Part shown: positions 1-9,726 of the stretch, in pieces
How the letters are laid out: every line of letters begins with the position of its first letter
How positions within the stretch are numbered: the first letter of the stretch is position 1
Assembly (NCBI RefSeq): GCF_013087525.1
Contig: NZ_JABFCS010000001.1
Span: 434,001-498,000, forward strand
Reading direction: 5' to 3'
Length of the DNA: 64,000 bases
DNA from: Ramlibacter montanisoli
GTDB taxonomy: Bacteria; Pseudomonadota; Gammaproteobacteria; Burkholderiales; Burkholderiaceae_C
The notes under the pieces: model-generated
What the model was told of the DNA's origin: nothing
Seen by the model: the letters and a program-made list of their open reading frames with translations, nothing else
Database searches by the model: none
Translations under genes and position numbers: made by a program

Positions 1-830
1 GCCATGACGTCGGGGAAGAAGAGGTTGGGCGACTTGCCGCCCAGCTCCAGGGTGACGGGGATCAGGTTCTGGCTGGCGTACTGCATGATGAGCCGGCCGG
101 TGCCGGTCTCGCCGGTGAAGGCGATCTTGGCGATGCGCTTGCTGCTGGCGAGCGGCTTGCCCGCTTCGAGGCCGAAGCCGTTGACGACGTTCAGCACGCC
201 AGGGGGCAGCAGGTCGCCGATCACCTCCATCAGCACGAGGATCGACGCGGGCGTCTGCTCCGCCGGCTTGAGCACCACGCAGTTGCCGGCCGCGAGCGCC
301 GGCGCCACTTTCCACGCCGCCATCAGCAGCGGGAAGTTCCACGGGATGATCTGGCCGACGACGCCCAGGGGCTCGTGGAAGTGGTAGGCCATGGTGTCGC
401 GGTCGATCTCGCCCACCGTGCCTTCCTGCGCCCGCACGCAGGCGGCGAAATAGCGGAAATGGTCGATCGCCAGCGGCAGGTCGGCGGCGCGCGTCTCGCG
501 GATCGGCTTGCCGTTGTCCCAGGTCTCGGCCGTGGCCAGCAGGTCCAGGTTCTGCTCCATCCGGTCGGCGATGCGCAGCAGGATGTTGGCGCGCTCCGTG
601 CCGGACGTGGCGCCCCAGCGCGCGCGGGCGGCATGGGCGGCGTCGAGCGCGCGCTCGACGTCTTCGGCGGTGGAACGCGGGATCTCGCAGAACGCCTGGC
701 CGGTCACGGGCGTGACGTTCTCGAAGTATTCGCCCTTGGCGGGGGCCACCCATTCGCCGTTGATGTAGTTGCCGTAGCGCTTCTTGAAGCTGACGGGAAA
801 GCCGAAGCGGCCGGGTTCGAGCATGTCCAT
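1..830 (-). CDS. NAD-dependent aldehyde dehydrogenase, partial (AldB/ExaC type)
   Basis: Oxidises aldehydes (family substrates include acetaldehyde) to acids with NAD+. Only the N-terminal ~276 residues are present; the gene runs off the left edge. The protein begins [20 protein letters not shown], followed by a [19 protein letters not shown] stretch typical of this class. The NAD-binding core [20 protein letters not shown] (about residues 155-175) and ELGGKSPN near the window edge are visible; the catalytic Cys lies outside the window. The start at 830 was chosen for the conserved N-terminus; a second ATG follows at 824. A sigma-54-type promoter match lies at 905-920, fitting the habit of AcoR-type activators to control such genes. 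Family assignment is firm; the physiological substrate is inferred. Confidence 0.93.
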   Translation of the reverse strand, partial: MDMLEPGRFGFPVSFKKRYGNYINGEWVAPAKGEYFENVTPVTGQAFCEIPRSTAEDVERALDAAHAARARWGATSGTERANILLRIADRMEQNLDLLATAETWDNGKPIRETRAADLPLAIDHFRYFAACVRAQEGTVGEIDRDTMAYHFHEPLGVVGQIIPWNFPLLMAAWKVAPALAAGNCVVLKPAEQTPASILVLMEVIGDLLPPGVLNVVNGFGLEAGKPLASSKRIAKIAFTGETGTGRLIMQYASQNLIPVTLELGGKSPNLFFPDVM

Positions 831-904
831 GCGGGTATCTCCATGTTGGCGCCCCATCGTCGAAAGCAGCCGGGGCAGGAAAGGGGTGCTGCGGAGCGAC
901 GCGT

Positions 905-921
905 TGCGAGCGGCGTGCCAA
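905..921 (-). promoter_or_regulatory. Predicted sigma-54 (-24/-12) promoter of the aldehyde dehydrogenase gene
   Basis: Read on the minus strand the sequence is TTGGCACGCCGCTCGCA, matching the TGGCAC-N5-TTGCA consensus with one mismatch (TCGCA for TTGCA). The invariant GG (918-919) and GC (906-907) have the required 11-base offset. The expected start is near 894, giving a leader of about 64 nt before the ATG at 830. No enhancer site was identified. Confidence 0.6.
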
Positions 922-1081
922 CCCGGTCCGATGGCCTTGCGGGCGCGCCGCACGAGGGCAAACACCGAGCGCGGGCAGGCGCGAGTGCTCCAGCGCGGGA
1001 CAGTCGGCCGGCGCAGTGTGCCGGGGAGATCGCCGCGGGCGCTTGCCGCGGGCGCGGTTCCGCGCGAGGATCGCGCCCTCT

Positions 1082-1561
1082 ATGCGACGCGCGGCCTGGC
1101 TGCTCTTGACGGTGCTCGCGGCGGCTTCGGCAAGCGCCGAGCAGCGCCGCAACGCCTTCGGCGACCCCTTCCTGCAGGTGAGCTCCGCGCTCGCGGGCTG
1201 CCCCGTGCCGCGCCCTCCCGGCTACACCGAGGAGGAAGTCCGCCAGCAGGCCCACGTGCGCTCCCAGCATGGCACCAGCTGCTACCGCGTCGGCCGCTGC
1301 CGGCTGCCGAACTCGTATCTCTACGACAAGGAGATCATCCCGCGCGTGCATCAATACATCCGCATGGACGGGCGCTTCGACGACACCACCGTGTGGGTGC
1401 TGGGAGAGCGGAGGATCGTCACGCTCATGGGCTGCGTGCGGACGAAGGAGCAGTCCGAGCAGATGGAAAAGGCGGTGCTGCTGGTGGACGATGTCATGGG
1501 CGTGGTCAACCTGCTGATGGTGGGCACGCGCGGCAAGCCCGGGTACGCTGTCGCTCCATGA
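1082..1561 (+). CDS. Secreted BON-domain protein
   Basis: A 159-residue protein with a cleavable signal peptide (MRRAAWLLLTVLAAASASA, cut after about residue 19), a Cys-containing N-terminal part and a C-terminal BON domain (about residues 83-150, including ERRIVTLMGCVRTKEQSEQM and VDDVMGVVNLLMV). BON domains bind lipids or envelope surfaces and occur in OsmY-like periplasmic proteins, so an envelope or osmotic-stress role is inferred. The ATG at 1082 was chosen because it begins the signal peptide; longer versions add a charged, implausible leader. The stop overlaps the next start by 4 bp (ATGA at 1558-1561), indicating translational coupling. Confidence 0.8.
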   Translation: MRRAAWLLLTVLAAASASAEQRRNAFGDPFLQVSSALAGCPVPRPPGYTEEEVRQQAHVRSQHGTSCYRVGRCRLPNSYLYDKEIIPRVHQYIRMDGRFDDTTVWVLGERRIVTLMGCVRTKEQSEQMEKAVLLVDDVMGVVNLLMVGTRGKPGYAVAP

Positions 1562-2572
1562 ACCAGCGCGCCGAGACCGATCCCCTGCGCCGCCGCCTCG
1601 TCGCGGCAGGCTTGTCGACGTTGCTGCTGCCGCGGGCGATGGCTTCCGACCCCGTCGAGGCCGTGCTCGCGGACGCTGGCTCGCTGCCCCCGCTGCGGGC
1701 CGTGCTCGTCGCGCGCCATGGCGCGCTGGTGGCGGAGCGCTACTACGGCGATGCTTCCGCCGGCCAGCTGCGTCGCATCAATTCGGCGACCAAGAGCGTG
1801 GTTTCGATGCTCGTGGGGCAGGCGCTGGTCCAGGGCAGGCTGTCCGGCCTGTCGCAGACGGTCGCGCAATTGCTGCCCGATCAGGTCGCGCGCGCGCCGG
1901 ACAGCCCCGCCGCGCAGCTCACCCTGCGCCAGATCCTCACCGGGACGACGGGGCTCGCCTACGACTTCACGCGCGACATGGACCCGCTGGCGCGCGCCCG
2001 CGATCCCGTGCAGCACGTGCTGGCGCTGCCGCGCAACGATGCGCCGGCGGGCAGCTGGTCGTACAACGATGCCGCCATTTCGCTGCTGGCCCCCATCCTC
2101 GAACGCGCTTACGGGATGAAGCTGCCGGAGATCGCGCGGCAAGGCCTGTTCGCGCCGCTGGGCATCGAGAGCTTCCACTGGCGCACCGACCGCTCGGGCC
2201 AGGCGACCTCGTACATGGGCCTGGGAGCTGCGCCCGCGCGACTTTATGCAGCTCGCCGCGATGGTGGCCGATGGCGGCCGCGGCATCGTGCCCGCGGACT
2301 GGCTGGCCGACAGCCTGAAGCCGCAGGCGGCCGGCGCCTGGTCGCTGCCGCAGGTGGCGGGCGGCAACTACGGCTACCTGTGGTTCAACGGCATGCTGCA
2401 TGGACGGCCGGTGGCCTGGGCCTGGGGCTATGGCGGGCAGCTTGGCGTCGTGGTGCCGGCGCAGCGGCTGGCGATCGTCACGCTGGCGGTGGAGCCGCCG
2501 CCGGCGGCGCTGCAGGCGCAGAACCGGGCGGTCGGCGCGCTGGTGGAGCGGATCGTCGCGGCGGCGGCCTGA
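1558..2572 (+). CDS. Serine hydrolase (class C beta-lactamase fold), frameshifted
   Basis: Beta-lactamase/DD-peptidase-fold hydrolase, probably periplasmic. The N-terminus has a basic start and a hydrophobic stretch (LVAAGLSTLLLPRAMA). The catalytic SxxK is seen as SATKSV (about residue 77) and the YxN-like motif as SWSYNDAA (about residue 165); the C-terminal half includes WAWGYGGQLGVVV and VTLAVE. The frame changes at about 2224: removing one G from CTGGGAGCTG joins ...TSYMGL to ELRPRDFMQLAAMVADGG, the expected homologous continuation. This is therefore a one-base insertion, likely a sequencing error. The start overlaps the stop of the BON gene. The substrate is unknown. Confidence 0.8.
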
Positions 2573-2577
2573 AAGAA

Positions 2578-2603
2578 AAAAGGCCCGCGACAGCGGGCCT
2601 TCT
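2578..2603. terminator. Bidirectional intrinsic terminator between serine hydrolase and gltA
   Basis: AAGGCCCGC (2580-2588) pairs perfectly with GCGGGCCTT (2593-2601) across a GACA loop. An A-run lies on one side and a short T-rich stretch on the other. The hairpin sits between two convergent genes and can serve both. Confidence 0.85.
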
Positions 2604-2620
2604 TCATGCGCGGGAGGCGA

Positions 2621-3931
2621 TCAGCGCTGGGCGATCGGCTTCACGTCGCGCTTGGGCGAGCCGGTGAACAGCTGGCGCGGGCGGCCGATCTTGTACTCGG
2701 GGTCGCCGATCATCTCGTTCAGCTGCGCGATCCAGCCGACCGTGCGGGCCAGCGCGAAGATCGCCGTGAACAGGCTGACCGGAATGCCGATCGCGCGCTG
2801 CACGATGCCGGAGTAGAAGTCCACGTTCGGGTACAGCTTGCGGGAGACGAAGTACTCGTCTTCCAGCGCCACCTTCTCCAGGGCCATCGCCAGCTTGAAC
2901 AGCGGGTCGTTCTGCAGGCCGAGTTCCTGCAGCACTTCGTGGCAGGTCTCGCGCATCAGCTTGGCGCGCGGGTCGTAGTTCTTGTACACGCGGTGGCCGA
3001 AGCCCATCAGCTTGATGCCGCTGTTCTTGTCCTTCACCTTGGACACGAACTCGCCGATCTTGGCCACGCCGCCCATCTTCTGGATGTCTTCCAGCATGTT
3101 CAGCGCCGCCTCGTTGGCGCCGCCGTGCGCCGGGCCCCACAGGCAGGCCACGCCCGCCGCGATCGCCGCGAACGGGTTGGTGCCGGAGGAGCCGCACAGG
3201 CGCACCGTGGAGGTGGAGGCGTTCTGCTCGTGGTCGGCGTGCAGGATGAAGATGCGGTCCATCGCGCGCACGAGCACGTCGTTCGGCTCGTACTCCTCGC
3301 AGGGCGTCGCGAACATCATGCGCATGAAGTTCGAGGTGTACGACAGCGAGTTCTTCGGATAGACGTAGGGCTGGCCGACCGTGTACTTGTACGCCATGGC
3401 CACGAGCGTCGGCATCTTGGCGATCAGGCGGATCGCGGAGATCTCGCGGTGCTCGGGATTGTTGATGTCCGTGCTGTCGTGATAGAAGGCCGACAGGGCG
3501 CCCACCAGGCCGGTCATCACGGCCATCGGGTGCGCGTCGCGGCGGAAGCCGCGCAGGAAGAACTGCATCTGCTCGTTGACCATGGTGTGGTTGGTCACGC
3601 GCGAGACGAAGTTTTCCTTCTGGCTCGGGTTGGGCAGCTCGCCGTACAGCAGCAGGTAGCAGGTCTCGAGGTAGTCGCAGGAGGTCGCCAGCTGCTCGAT
3701 GGGGTAGCCGCGGTACAGCAGTTCGCCCTTGTCGCCGTCGATGTAGGTGATGGTGGACTGGCACGAGGCCGTCGACATGAAGCCGGGGTCGTACGTGAAC
3801 ATGCCGGTCTGCGCATACAGCTTGCGGATGTCGATCACGTCCGGGCCGATGCTGCCGTGGTAGACCGGCATCTCGACACTGGGGCTGCCGTTGCTGAAGG
3901 ATAGCGTCGCCTTGTTGTCCGCGAGTTTCAT
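2621..3931 (-). CDS. gltA: Citrate synthase (type II)
   Basis: Condenses oxaloacetate and acetyl-CoA to citrate, the entry reaction of the TCA cycle, in the cytoplasm. The 436-residue length is normal for the hexameric NADH-sensitive type II enzyme. Catalytic residues are visible in [12 protein letters not shown] (His near 268), [13 protein letters not shown] (His near 311) and NVDFYSG (Asp near 370). The ATG at 3931 begins [15 protein letters not shown] and has GAGGA eight bases upstream on the minus strand. It is the last gene of the leftward sdhCDAB-sdhE-gltA cluster, 20 bp after sdhE, so co-transcription is likely. Confidence 0.98.
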   Translation of the reverse strand: MKLADNKATLSFSNGSPSVEMPVYHGSIGPDVIDIRKLYAQTGMFTYDPGFMSTASCQSTITYIDGDKGELLYRGYPIEQLATSCDYLETCYLLLYGELPNPSQKENFVSRVTNHTMVNEQMQFFLRGFRRDAHPMAVMTGLVGALSAFYHDSTDINNPEHREISAIRLIAKMPTLVAMAYKYTVGQPYVYPKNSLSYTSNFMRMMFATPCEEYEPNDVLVRAMDRIFILHADHEQNASTSTVRLCGSSGTNPFAAIAAGVACLWGPAHGGANEAALNMLEDIQKMGGVAKIGEFVSKVKDKNSGIKLMGFGHRVYKNYDPRAKLMRETCHEVLQELGLQNDPLFKLAMALEKVALEDEYFVSRKLYPNVDFYSGIVQRAIGIPVSLFTAIFALARTVGWIAQLNEMIGDPEYKIGRPRQLFTGSPKRDVKPIAQR

Positions 3932-3951
3932 AGGTGTGTCCTCTAGATGTT

Positions 3952-4233
3952 TCAGTTCAGCGGCGACGCCGGCTTGCGCAGCATCTCCAGCACTCGTCTC
4001 ACGTCCGGCCGATCGAGTTCGCCTGTGGCTTCCTTGCGCCGCAGCAGCAGGTCCAGCAGGTCGTTGTCGGCCAGGTCCATCAGCTCCCCGAGCGCCTCTG
4101 CCTGACGGATCGTCAGGGTCGGCGCGTACTGGTCGAAGAACCGCTCGATGAGCAGGTCGTTCTCCAGCAGGCCGCGGCGGCAGCGCCACCTCAGCTTGCT
4201 CAGACCGCGCTCGTCCAGCGGAACGTCTTCCAT
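3952..4233 (-). CDS. sdhE: SdhE-type FAD assembly factor for succinate dehydrogenase
   Basis: A 93-residue cytoplasmic factor of the SdhE/SDHAF2 family, which promotes covalent FAD attachment to SdhA. The family signature RxGxxE region appears as [18 protein letters not shown] (residues ~16-33), followed by an acidic helical segment ([18 protein letters not shown]). It starts at ATG 4233, 14 bp after sdhB, and precedes gltA. Its position between the Sdh subunits and citrate synthase is the usual arrangement in Burkholderiales and supports the call. Confidence 0.93.
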   Translation of the reverse strand: MEDVPLDERGLSKLRWRCRRGLLENDLLIERFFDQYAPTLTIRQAEALGELMDLADNDLLDLLLRRKEATGELDRPDVRRVLEMLRKPASPLN

Positions 4234-4247
4234 TGTCTCTCCAGTGC

Positions 4248-4952
4248 TCAGACCGCGCGGCGGACGAGCAATTCCTTGATCTTGCCGATCGCCATGGTCG
4301 GGTTGAGGCCCTTGGGGCACACGTCCACGCAGTTCATGATCGTGTGGCAGCGGAACAGGCGGTACGGGTCTTCCAGGTTGTCCAGGCGCTCGCCCGTGGC
4401 CTGGTCGCGGCTGTCGGCGATGAAGCGGTAGGCCTGCAGCAGGCCGGCCGGGCCCACGAACTTGTCGGGGTTCCACCAGAAGCTGGGGCAGCTGGTCGAG
4501 CAGCTGGCGCACAGGATGCACTCGTACAGGCCGTTGAGCTCCTCGCGCTCCTCGGGCGACTGCAGGCGCTCCTTCTCGGGCTTGATGCTGTCGTTGACGA
4601 GGTAGGGCTTGATCGAGTGGTACTGCTTGAAGAACTGCGTCATGTCCACGATCAGGTCGCGGATGACGGGCAGGCCCGGCAGCGGCTTCAGGACGATCGG
4701 GTCCTTCAGCGTCAGCAGGTTCGCCAGGCAGGCCAGGCCGTTCTTGCCGTTGATGTTCATCGCGTCCGAGCCGCAGACGCCTTCGCGGCAGGAGCGGCGG
4801 AAGGCGATGGTGGGGTCGATCGCCTTGAGCTTCATCAGGGCGTCGAGCAGCATGCGCTCGTTGCCCTCGAGCTCGATCTCCACCGTCTGCATGTACGGCT
4901 TGGCGTCCTTGTCCGGGTCGTAGCGGTAGATGTGGAACGTACGCTTTTGCAT
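4248..4952 (-). CDS. sdhB: Succinate dehydrogenase iron-sulfur subunit
   Basis: Carries electrons from SdhA-bound FAD to the membrane quinone site through three Fe-S centres. The 234 residues show the [2Fe-2S] ligands in SCREGVCG (Cys55, Cys60) and Cys75, and the [4Fe-4S]/[3Fe-4S] ligands in [11 protein letters not shown] (Cys145, 148, 151, 155) and [11 protein letters not shown] (Cys202, 208, 212). The length is normal and no frame break is seen. It lies between sdhA and sdhE in the operon. Confidence 0.98.
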   Translation of the reverse strand: MQKRTFHIYRYDPDKDAKPYMQTVEIELEGNERMLLDALMKLKAIDPTIAFRRSCREGVCGSDAMNINGKNGLACLANLLTLKDPIVLKPLPGLPVIRDLIVDMTQFFKQYHSIKPYLVNDSIKPEKERLQSPEEREELNGLYECILCASCSTSCPSFWWNPDKFVGPAGLLQAYRFIADSRDQATGERLDNLEDPYRLFRCHTIMNCVDVCPKGLNPTMAIGKIKELLVRRAV

Positions 4953-5006
4953 GGGGTCTTCCGTCTCTTTAATCTAGGCGCAGTGGCAGTCCGCAGGAGT
5001 ACGTAA

Positions 5007-6814
5007 TCAGAAGGTCCGCACCTTGGGCGGCACCGACTCCACGGACAGGGGCTTGAGCTTGACCGGCTTGTAGGCCAGGCGGCTGCCCTGGCTGTACCAC
5101 AGCGAGTGCTTCATCCAGTTGGCGTCGTCGCGGCCCAGCGGCGCGACCGGGTCGCTGGCGGGGCGCTCGTAGTCGTTGACCGTGTGCGCGCCGCGGCACT
5201 CCTTGCGGGCGGCGGCCGAGACGATCGTGGCCTGCGCGGCCTCGATCAGGTTCTCCACTTCCAGCGCCTCGATGCGCGCGGTGTTGAACACGCGCGACTT
5301 GTCCTTCAGCTCGATGCTGCCCACGCGCTGGCGGATCTCGGCGATCTTGCGCACGCCCTCGTCCATGCTGGCCTGCGTGCGGAACACGCCCGCGTGCTTC
5401 TGCATGCTGGCGCGGATGTCGTTGGCGACGTTCTGCGAGTACTCGCCGGACGTGGTGTTGTCCAGGCGGTTCAGGCGCTCGAGCGAACGGTCGGCCGCGT
5501 CGGCCGGCAGCGGCTTGTGCGACTTGGTGCGGCTGGCGAACTCGACGATGTGGTTGCCGGCGGCCTTGCCGAACACCAGCAGGTCGAGCAGCGAGTTGGT
5601 GCCCAGGCGGTTGGCGCCGTGCACGCTCACGCAGGAGCATTCGCCCACCGCGTACAGGCCGTTGAGCGGGTCGTTGTCGCCCCGTTGCGCTGGAGCACGA
5701 CCTGGCCGTGGATGTTGGTCGGGATGCCGCCCATCTGGTAGTGGATGGTGGGCACCACGGGGATCGGCTCGCGGGTGATGTCGACGTTCGCGAAGTTCAC
5801 GCCGATCTCGTACACCGAGGGCAGCCGCTTCATGATGTCCGCGGCGCCGATGTGCGTCATGTCCAGCATGATGTAGTCCTTGTTCGGACCGCAGCCGCGC
5901 CCTTCCTTGATCTCCTGGTCCATGGAGCGCGAGACGAAGTCGCGCGGCGCCAGGTCCTTCAGCGTGGGCGCATAGCGCTCCATGAAGCGCTCGCCGTTGG
6001 CGTTGCGCAGGATCGCGCCTTCGCCGCGGCAGCCTTCGGTCAGCAGCACGCCCGCGCCGGCCACGCCGGTGGGGTGGAACTGCCAGAACTCCATGTCTTC
6101 CAGCGGGATGCCGGCGCGCGCCGCCATGCCCAGGCCGTCGCCGGTGTTGATGAAGGCGTTGGTGGAGGCCTGGTAGATGCGGCCCGCGCCGCCGGTGGCC
6201 AGCAGCACGGTCTTGGCGTGCAGCACGTGCAGGTCGCCGGTTTCCATCTCCAGCGCGGTCACGCCCACCACGTCGCCTTCGGCGTCGCGGATCAGGTCCA
6301 GCGCCATCCACTCCACGAAGAAGCTGGTGCGGGCCTTGACGTTCTGCTGGTACAGCGTGTGCAGCATGGCGTGGCCGGTGCGGTCGGCCGCGGCGCAGGC
6401 GCGCTGCACGGGCTTCTCGCCGTAGTTGGCCGTGTGGCCGCCGAAGGGCCGCTGGTAGATCGTGCCGTCCGGGTTGCGGTCGAAGGGCATGCCGAAGTGC
6501 TCGAGCTCGTACACGACCTTCGGCGCTTCGCTGCACATGAACTCGATGGCGTCCTGGTCGCCCAGCCAGTCCGAACCCTTGACGGTGTCGTAGAAGTGGT
6601 AGTGCCAGTTGTCCTCGGACATGTTGCCCAGGGACGCGCCGATGCCGCCCTGCGCCGCCACCGTGTGCGAGCGGGTGGGGAACACCTTGGACAGCACGGC
6701 CACGTTCAGGCCGGCCAGGGACAGTTGCAGGGAGGCGCGCATGCCGGAGCCGCCGGCGCCCACGATGACGACGTCGAACTTGCGCGTCGTGATGTTGCTC
6801 TTGGTGTATGCCAT
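5007..6814 (-). CDS. sdhA: Succinate dehydrogenase flavoprotein subunit, frameshifted
   Basis: Oxidises succinate to fumarate with covalently bound FAD, facing the cytoplasm. The Rossmann motif [14 protein letters not shown] is at residues ~15-28 and the flavinylated His lies in [15 protein letters not shown]. The substrate-binding HPTG motif is in [15 protein letters not shown] and [18 protein letters not shown] follows the break. The frame changes at 5680-5683: [10 protein letters not shown] runs into a wrong frame, and restoring one G to a run of four regenerates [18 protein letters not shown]. With that base the protein is 602 residues, the usual size. This is probably a sequencing error, because the same gene is essential for the complex around it. 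Start ATG 6814 ([13 protein letters not shown]). Confidence 0.95.
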
Positions 6815-6825
6815 TGTCCTGTTCC

Positions 6826-7191
6826 TCAGACGCGCCAGAGCGCCTGGATCGCCCAGCCGGCACAACCGACCAGCCACACGATCACGATGATCTGCAGCGC
6901 CAGGCGGATGCCCACGGGCTTCACGTAATCCATCAGCACCTCGCGCGCGCCCACCCAGGCGTGGTAGACGAGGGCGATGACCGTCGCGAAGGTCAGCGCC
7001 TTCATCCACTGCGGATGGAAGATGGCCGCCCAGCTGTCGTAGCCGATCGGCCCGCGGGAGAAGATGACCTGCGCGAGCACCACCAGGGTGAACAGCGCCA
7101 TCAGGACCGCGGTGACGCGCTGCGCGAGCCAGTCGCGCGTGCCGTAGTGGGCGCCGACGACGGTGCGCCGGGAGCCGTAGTTGACTGCCAT
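6826..7191 (-). CDS. sdhD: Succinate dehydrogenase membrane anchor subunit D
   Basis: A 121-residue integral membrane protein with three predicted transmembrane helices (about residues 25-45, 62-84 and 93-118). It contributes with SdhC to quinone and heme b binding; the His of [20 protein letters not shown] is the likely heme ligand region. It lies 11 bp upstream of sdhA and downstream of sdhC in the same operon. N-terminus [20 protein letters not shown] is typical of betaproteobacterial SdhD. Confidence 0.95.
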   Translation of the reverse strand: MAVNYGSRRTVVGAHYGTRDWLAQRVTAVLMALFTLVVLAQVIFSRGPIGYDSWAAIFHPQWMKALTFATVIALVYHAWVGAREVLMDYVKPVGIRLALQIIVIVWLVGCAGWAIQALWRV

Positions 7192-7214
7192 GGTTCTGGA
7201 CTCCTCTGTTGTTC

Positions 7215-7636
7215 TTAGTACAGGCCGAACAGCTTGGCGCCCAGGATCACGGTCAGCACCAGGCTGATCACGAGCGTGACCTTGGCGGTGAGGGCGCCGC
7301 GCTGCTTGCTGACGGCGGCGTGGCTCACGTCCATCCAGAGGTGGCGCAAGCCGGCGGTGAAGTGGTGCAGGTAGGCCCAGATCAGCGCGAGCGCCACCAG
7401 CTTGAGCAGCACGCCGGAGGCGCCCGTGTTGAAGGCCGCGCGGAAGCGCGCGAAGGAGATCTCGGAGGACACCGAGGTGTCGAACATCCAGATGATCAGG
7501 GGCAAAAGCAACAGCATCAGCACGCCGCTGGCGCGGTGCATGCCCGAGACCAGGAGGCGACCGGCCAGCGGTAGCCGGGCAGGTCGGTGACGTTGATGTT
7601 GCGGAATTCCGGCCGCTTGCGGGCGAGCTCTGTCAT
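7215..7636 (-). CDS. sdhC: Succinate dehydrogenase cytochrome b556 subunit, frameshifted
   Basis: Membrane anchor with three helices that helps bind heme b and quinone. The uninterrupted part begins [20 protein letters not shown] and ends [13 protein letters not shown], with the heme-ligand region [16 protein letters not shown]. Upstream in another frame, from ATG 7636, the sequence reads [20 protein letters not shown] then GYRWPVA, the expected N-terminus. Adding one base at 7553-7558 (GCCTCC to GCCCTCC on the coding strand) joins the parts into a 140-residue protein. The break is probably a sequencing error. It is the first sdh gene, 130 bp downstream of the GntR regulator gene. Confidence 0.92.
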
Positions 7637-7766
7637 GGGGTTTCTTTCAGGAGGGCTGCGCTGGGGATGAAATGCGTCCTAGGGGACAACCCTAAATTCT
7701 ATTTCAACGCAACAAGCTGACACCGGGGTTGCAAAACGGCCTTGCGCCGCCATCGCGAAGATTGCT

Positions 7767-8543
7767 CTAGCTCAAGTCGTTGCGATAGTGGTGCGTGTCG
7801 GTGCGATAGAGGCCGCGGCGCAGTTCCATCGGCACGTCGTTGTAGGTGTACGAAAGCCGCTCCACCGAGAGCAGCGGCGCGCCTTCGTCCACCGCCAGCA
7901 GCTGCGCCTGCTGCGCGTCCGCCGCGACGGCGCGGATCTTTTCCTCGGCGCGCACCATGCGCACGCCGAACTCCAGTTCGAACAGCGCGTAGGTCGGACC
8001 CTGGTGGGCCGCCATCTGCTCCGCGGTGAGGCCCTTGAACGTGTTCCCGGGCAGCCACATGTCCTCGAGGATGGTGGGGACACCGCCGAAGGAAAGCACG
8101 CGGCGCACCTGCAGCACCGGGTCGCCGGTGCGCAGCGCGAGCGAGCGCGCGACCTCGGCGCTCGCGCGCAGGCGGCGGCAGTCGAGGATGCTGCGCTGCG
8201 CCGGCCCCTCGTCGCCGCTGTCGGGCACCAGCTTCAGGAAGCGGTAGCGCACGTGCTGCTCGGAGTGGGTGGCGACGAAGGTGCCCTTGCCCTGGCGGCG
8301 CACCACCAGGTTCTCGGCGGCGAGTTCGTCGATGGCCTTGCGCACGGTGCCCTGGCTCACGCGGAAGCGCGCGGCCAGGTCCATCTCGCTGGGGATGGCC
8401 TCGCCGGGCTTCCATTCGCCCGCCTCCAGGCTCTGCAGGATCAGGCCCTTGATCTGCTGGTACAGAGGGCTGAACGCCGGGGTCGCCGAAGGCGCCTGGT
8501 CGGCGGTGGCGAGGTCGGCGGAGGAGGGTGTGGAGGTGGCCAT
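7767..8543 (-). CDS. GntR/HutC-family transcriptional regulator (UTRA domain)
   Basis: A 258-residue one-component regulator. The N-terminal winged helix (about residues 25-95) contains YQQIKGLILQSLEAGEWKPG, IPSEMDLAARFRVSQGTVRK and LVVRRQGKGTFVA; the C-terminal UTRA ligand domain spans about residues 105-255 (VPTILEDMWLPGNTFKGL, RLSYTYNDVPMELRRGLYR). It lies upstream of sdhCDAB and divergent from mdh. A perfect palindrome TCTTATATAAGA sits inside its own promoter (8585-8596), so autorepression and control of TCA genes are inferred. The effector is not predictable; ATG 8543 avoids an odd basic leader starting at 8579. Confidence 0.9.
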   Translation of the reverse strand: MATSTPSSADLATADQAPSATPAFSPLYQQIKGLILQSLEAGEWKPGEAIPSEMDLAARFRVSQGTVRKAIDELAAENLVVRRQGKGTFVATHSEQHVRYRFLKLVPDSGDEGPAQRSILDCRRLRASAEVARSLALRTGDPVLQVRRVLSFGGVPTILEDMWLPGNTFKGLTAEQMAAHQGPTYALFELEFGVRMVRAEEKIRAVAADAQQAQLLAVDEGAPLLSVERLSYTYNDVPMELRRGLYRTDTHHYRNDLS

Positions 8544-8578
8544 GCGGCGCGGTGCGTTCTGCACCTTTCTTGACCTCA

Positions 8579-8606
8579 ATCATATCTTATATAAGACATA
8601 AGACAA
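8579..8606 (-). promoter_or_regulatory. gntR promoter with embedded palindromic operator
   Basis: On the minus strand: -35 TTGTCT (8601-8606), a 16-bp spacer and -10 TATGAT (8579-8584). The spacer contains the perfect 12-bp palindrome TCTTATATAAGA at 8585-8596, directly abutting the -10 box, an arrangement expected for repression by steric exclusion. A direct repeat of ATAAGAC (8591-8597 and 8598-8604) extends the site. The same palindrome and following -10 geometry recur at 33145-33162. Confidence 0.7.
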
Positions 8607-8607
8607 A

Positions 8608-8636
8608 TTGACCCTGCGGGTTTCTACGGGTAAACT
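8608..8636 (+). promoter_or_regulatory. Predicted sigma-70 promoter of mdh
   Basis: -35 TTGACC (8608-8613), exactly 17 bp, then -10 TAAACT (8631-8636); predicted start near 8643 and a leader of about 90 nt. The GntR-type palindrome at 8585-8596 lies about 52 bp upstream of that start, so the same regulator could also affect mdh. Confidence 0.6.
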
Positions 8637-8732
8637 CCCGCGCTGTCCACGCAGGGCCAACTCCGGCAGATCCCCTCCCGCGCGCCCCACGCCGACTCCC
8701 CTTTCGCATCCACTTTCCATTCGGAGATTTCC

Positions 8733-9719
<987 letters not shown>

Positions 9720-9726
9720 GGCGCAC

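Noticed and set aside
5007..6814. sdhA and other frame-broken core genes as pseudogenes
   Set aside because: The downstream frames are fully conserved, each needs only one base, and loss of sdhA, acnB, purM and folK together is implausible; treated as sequence errors.
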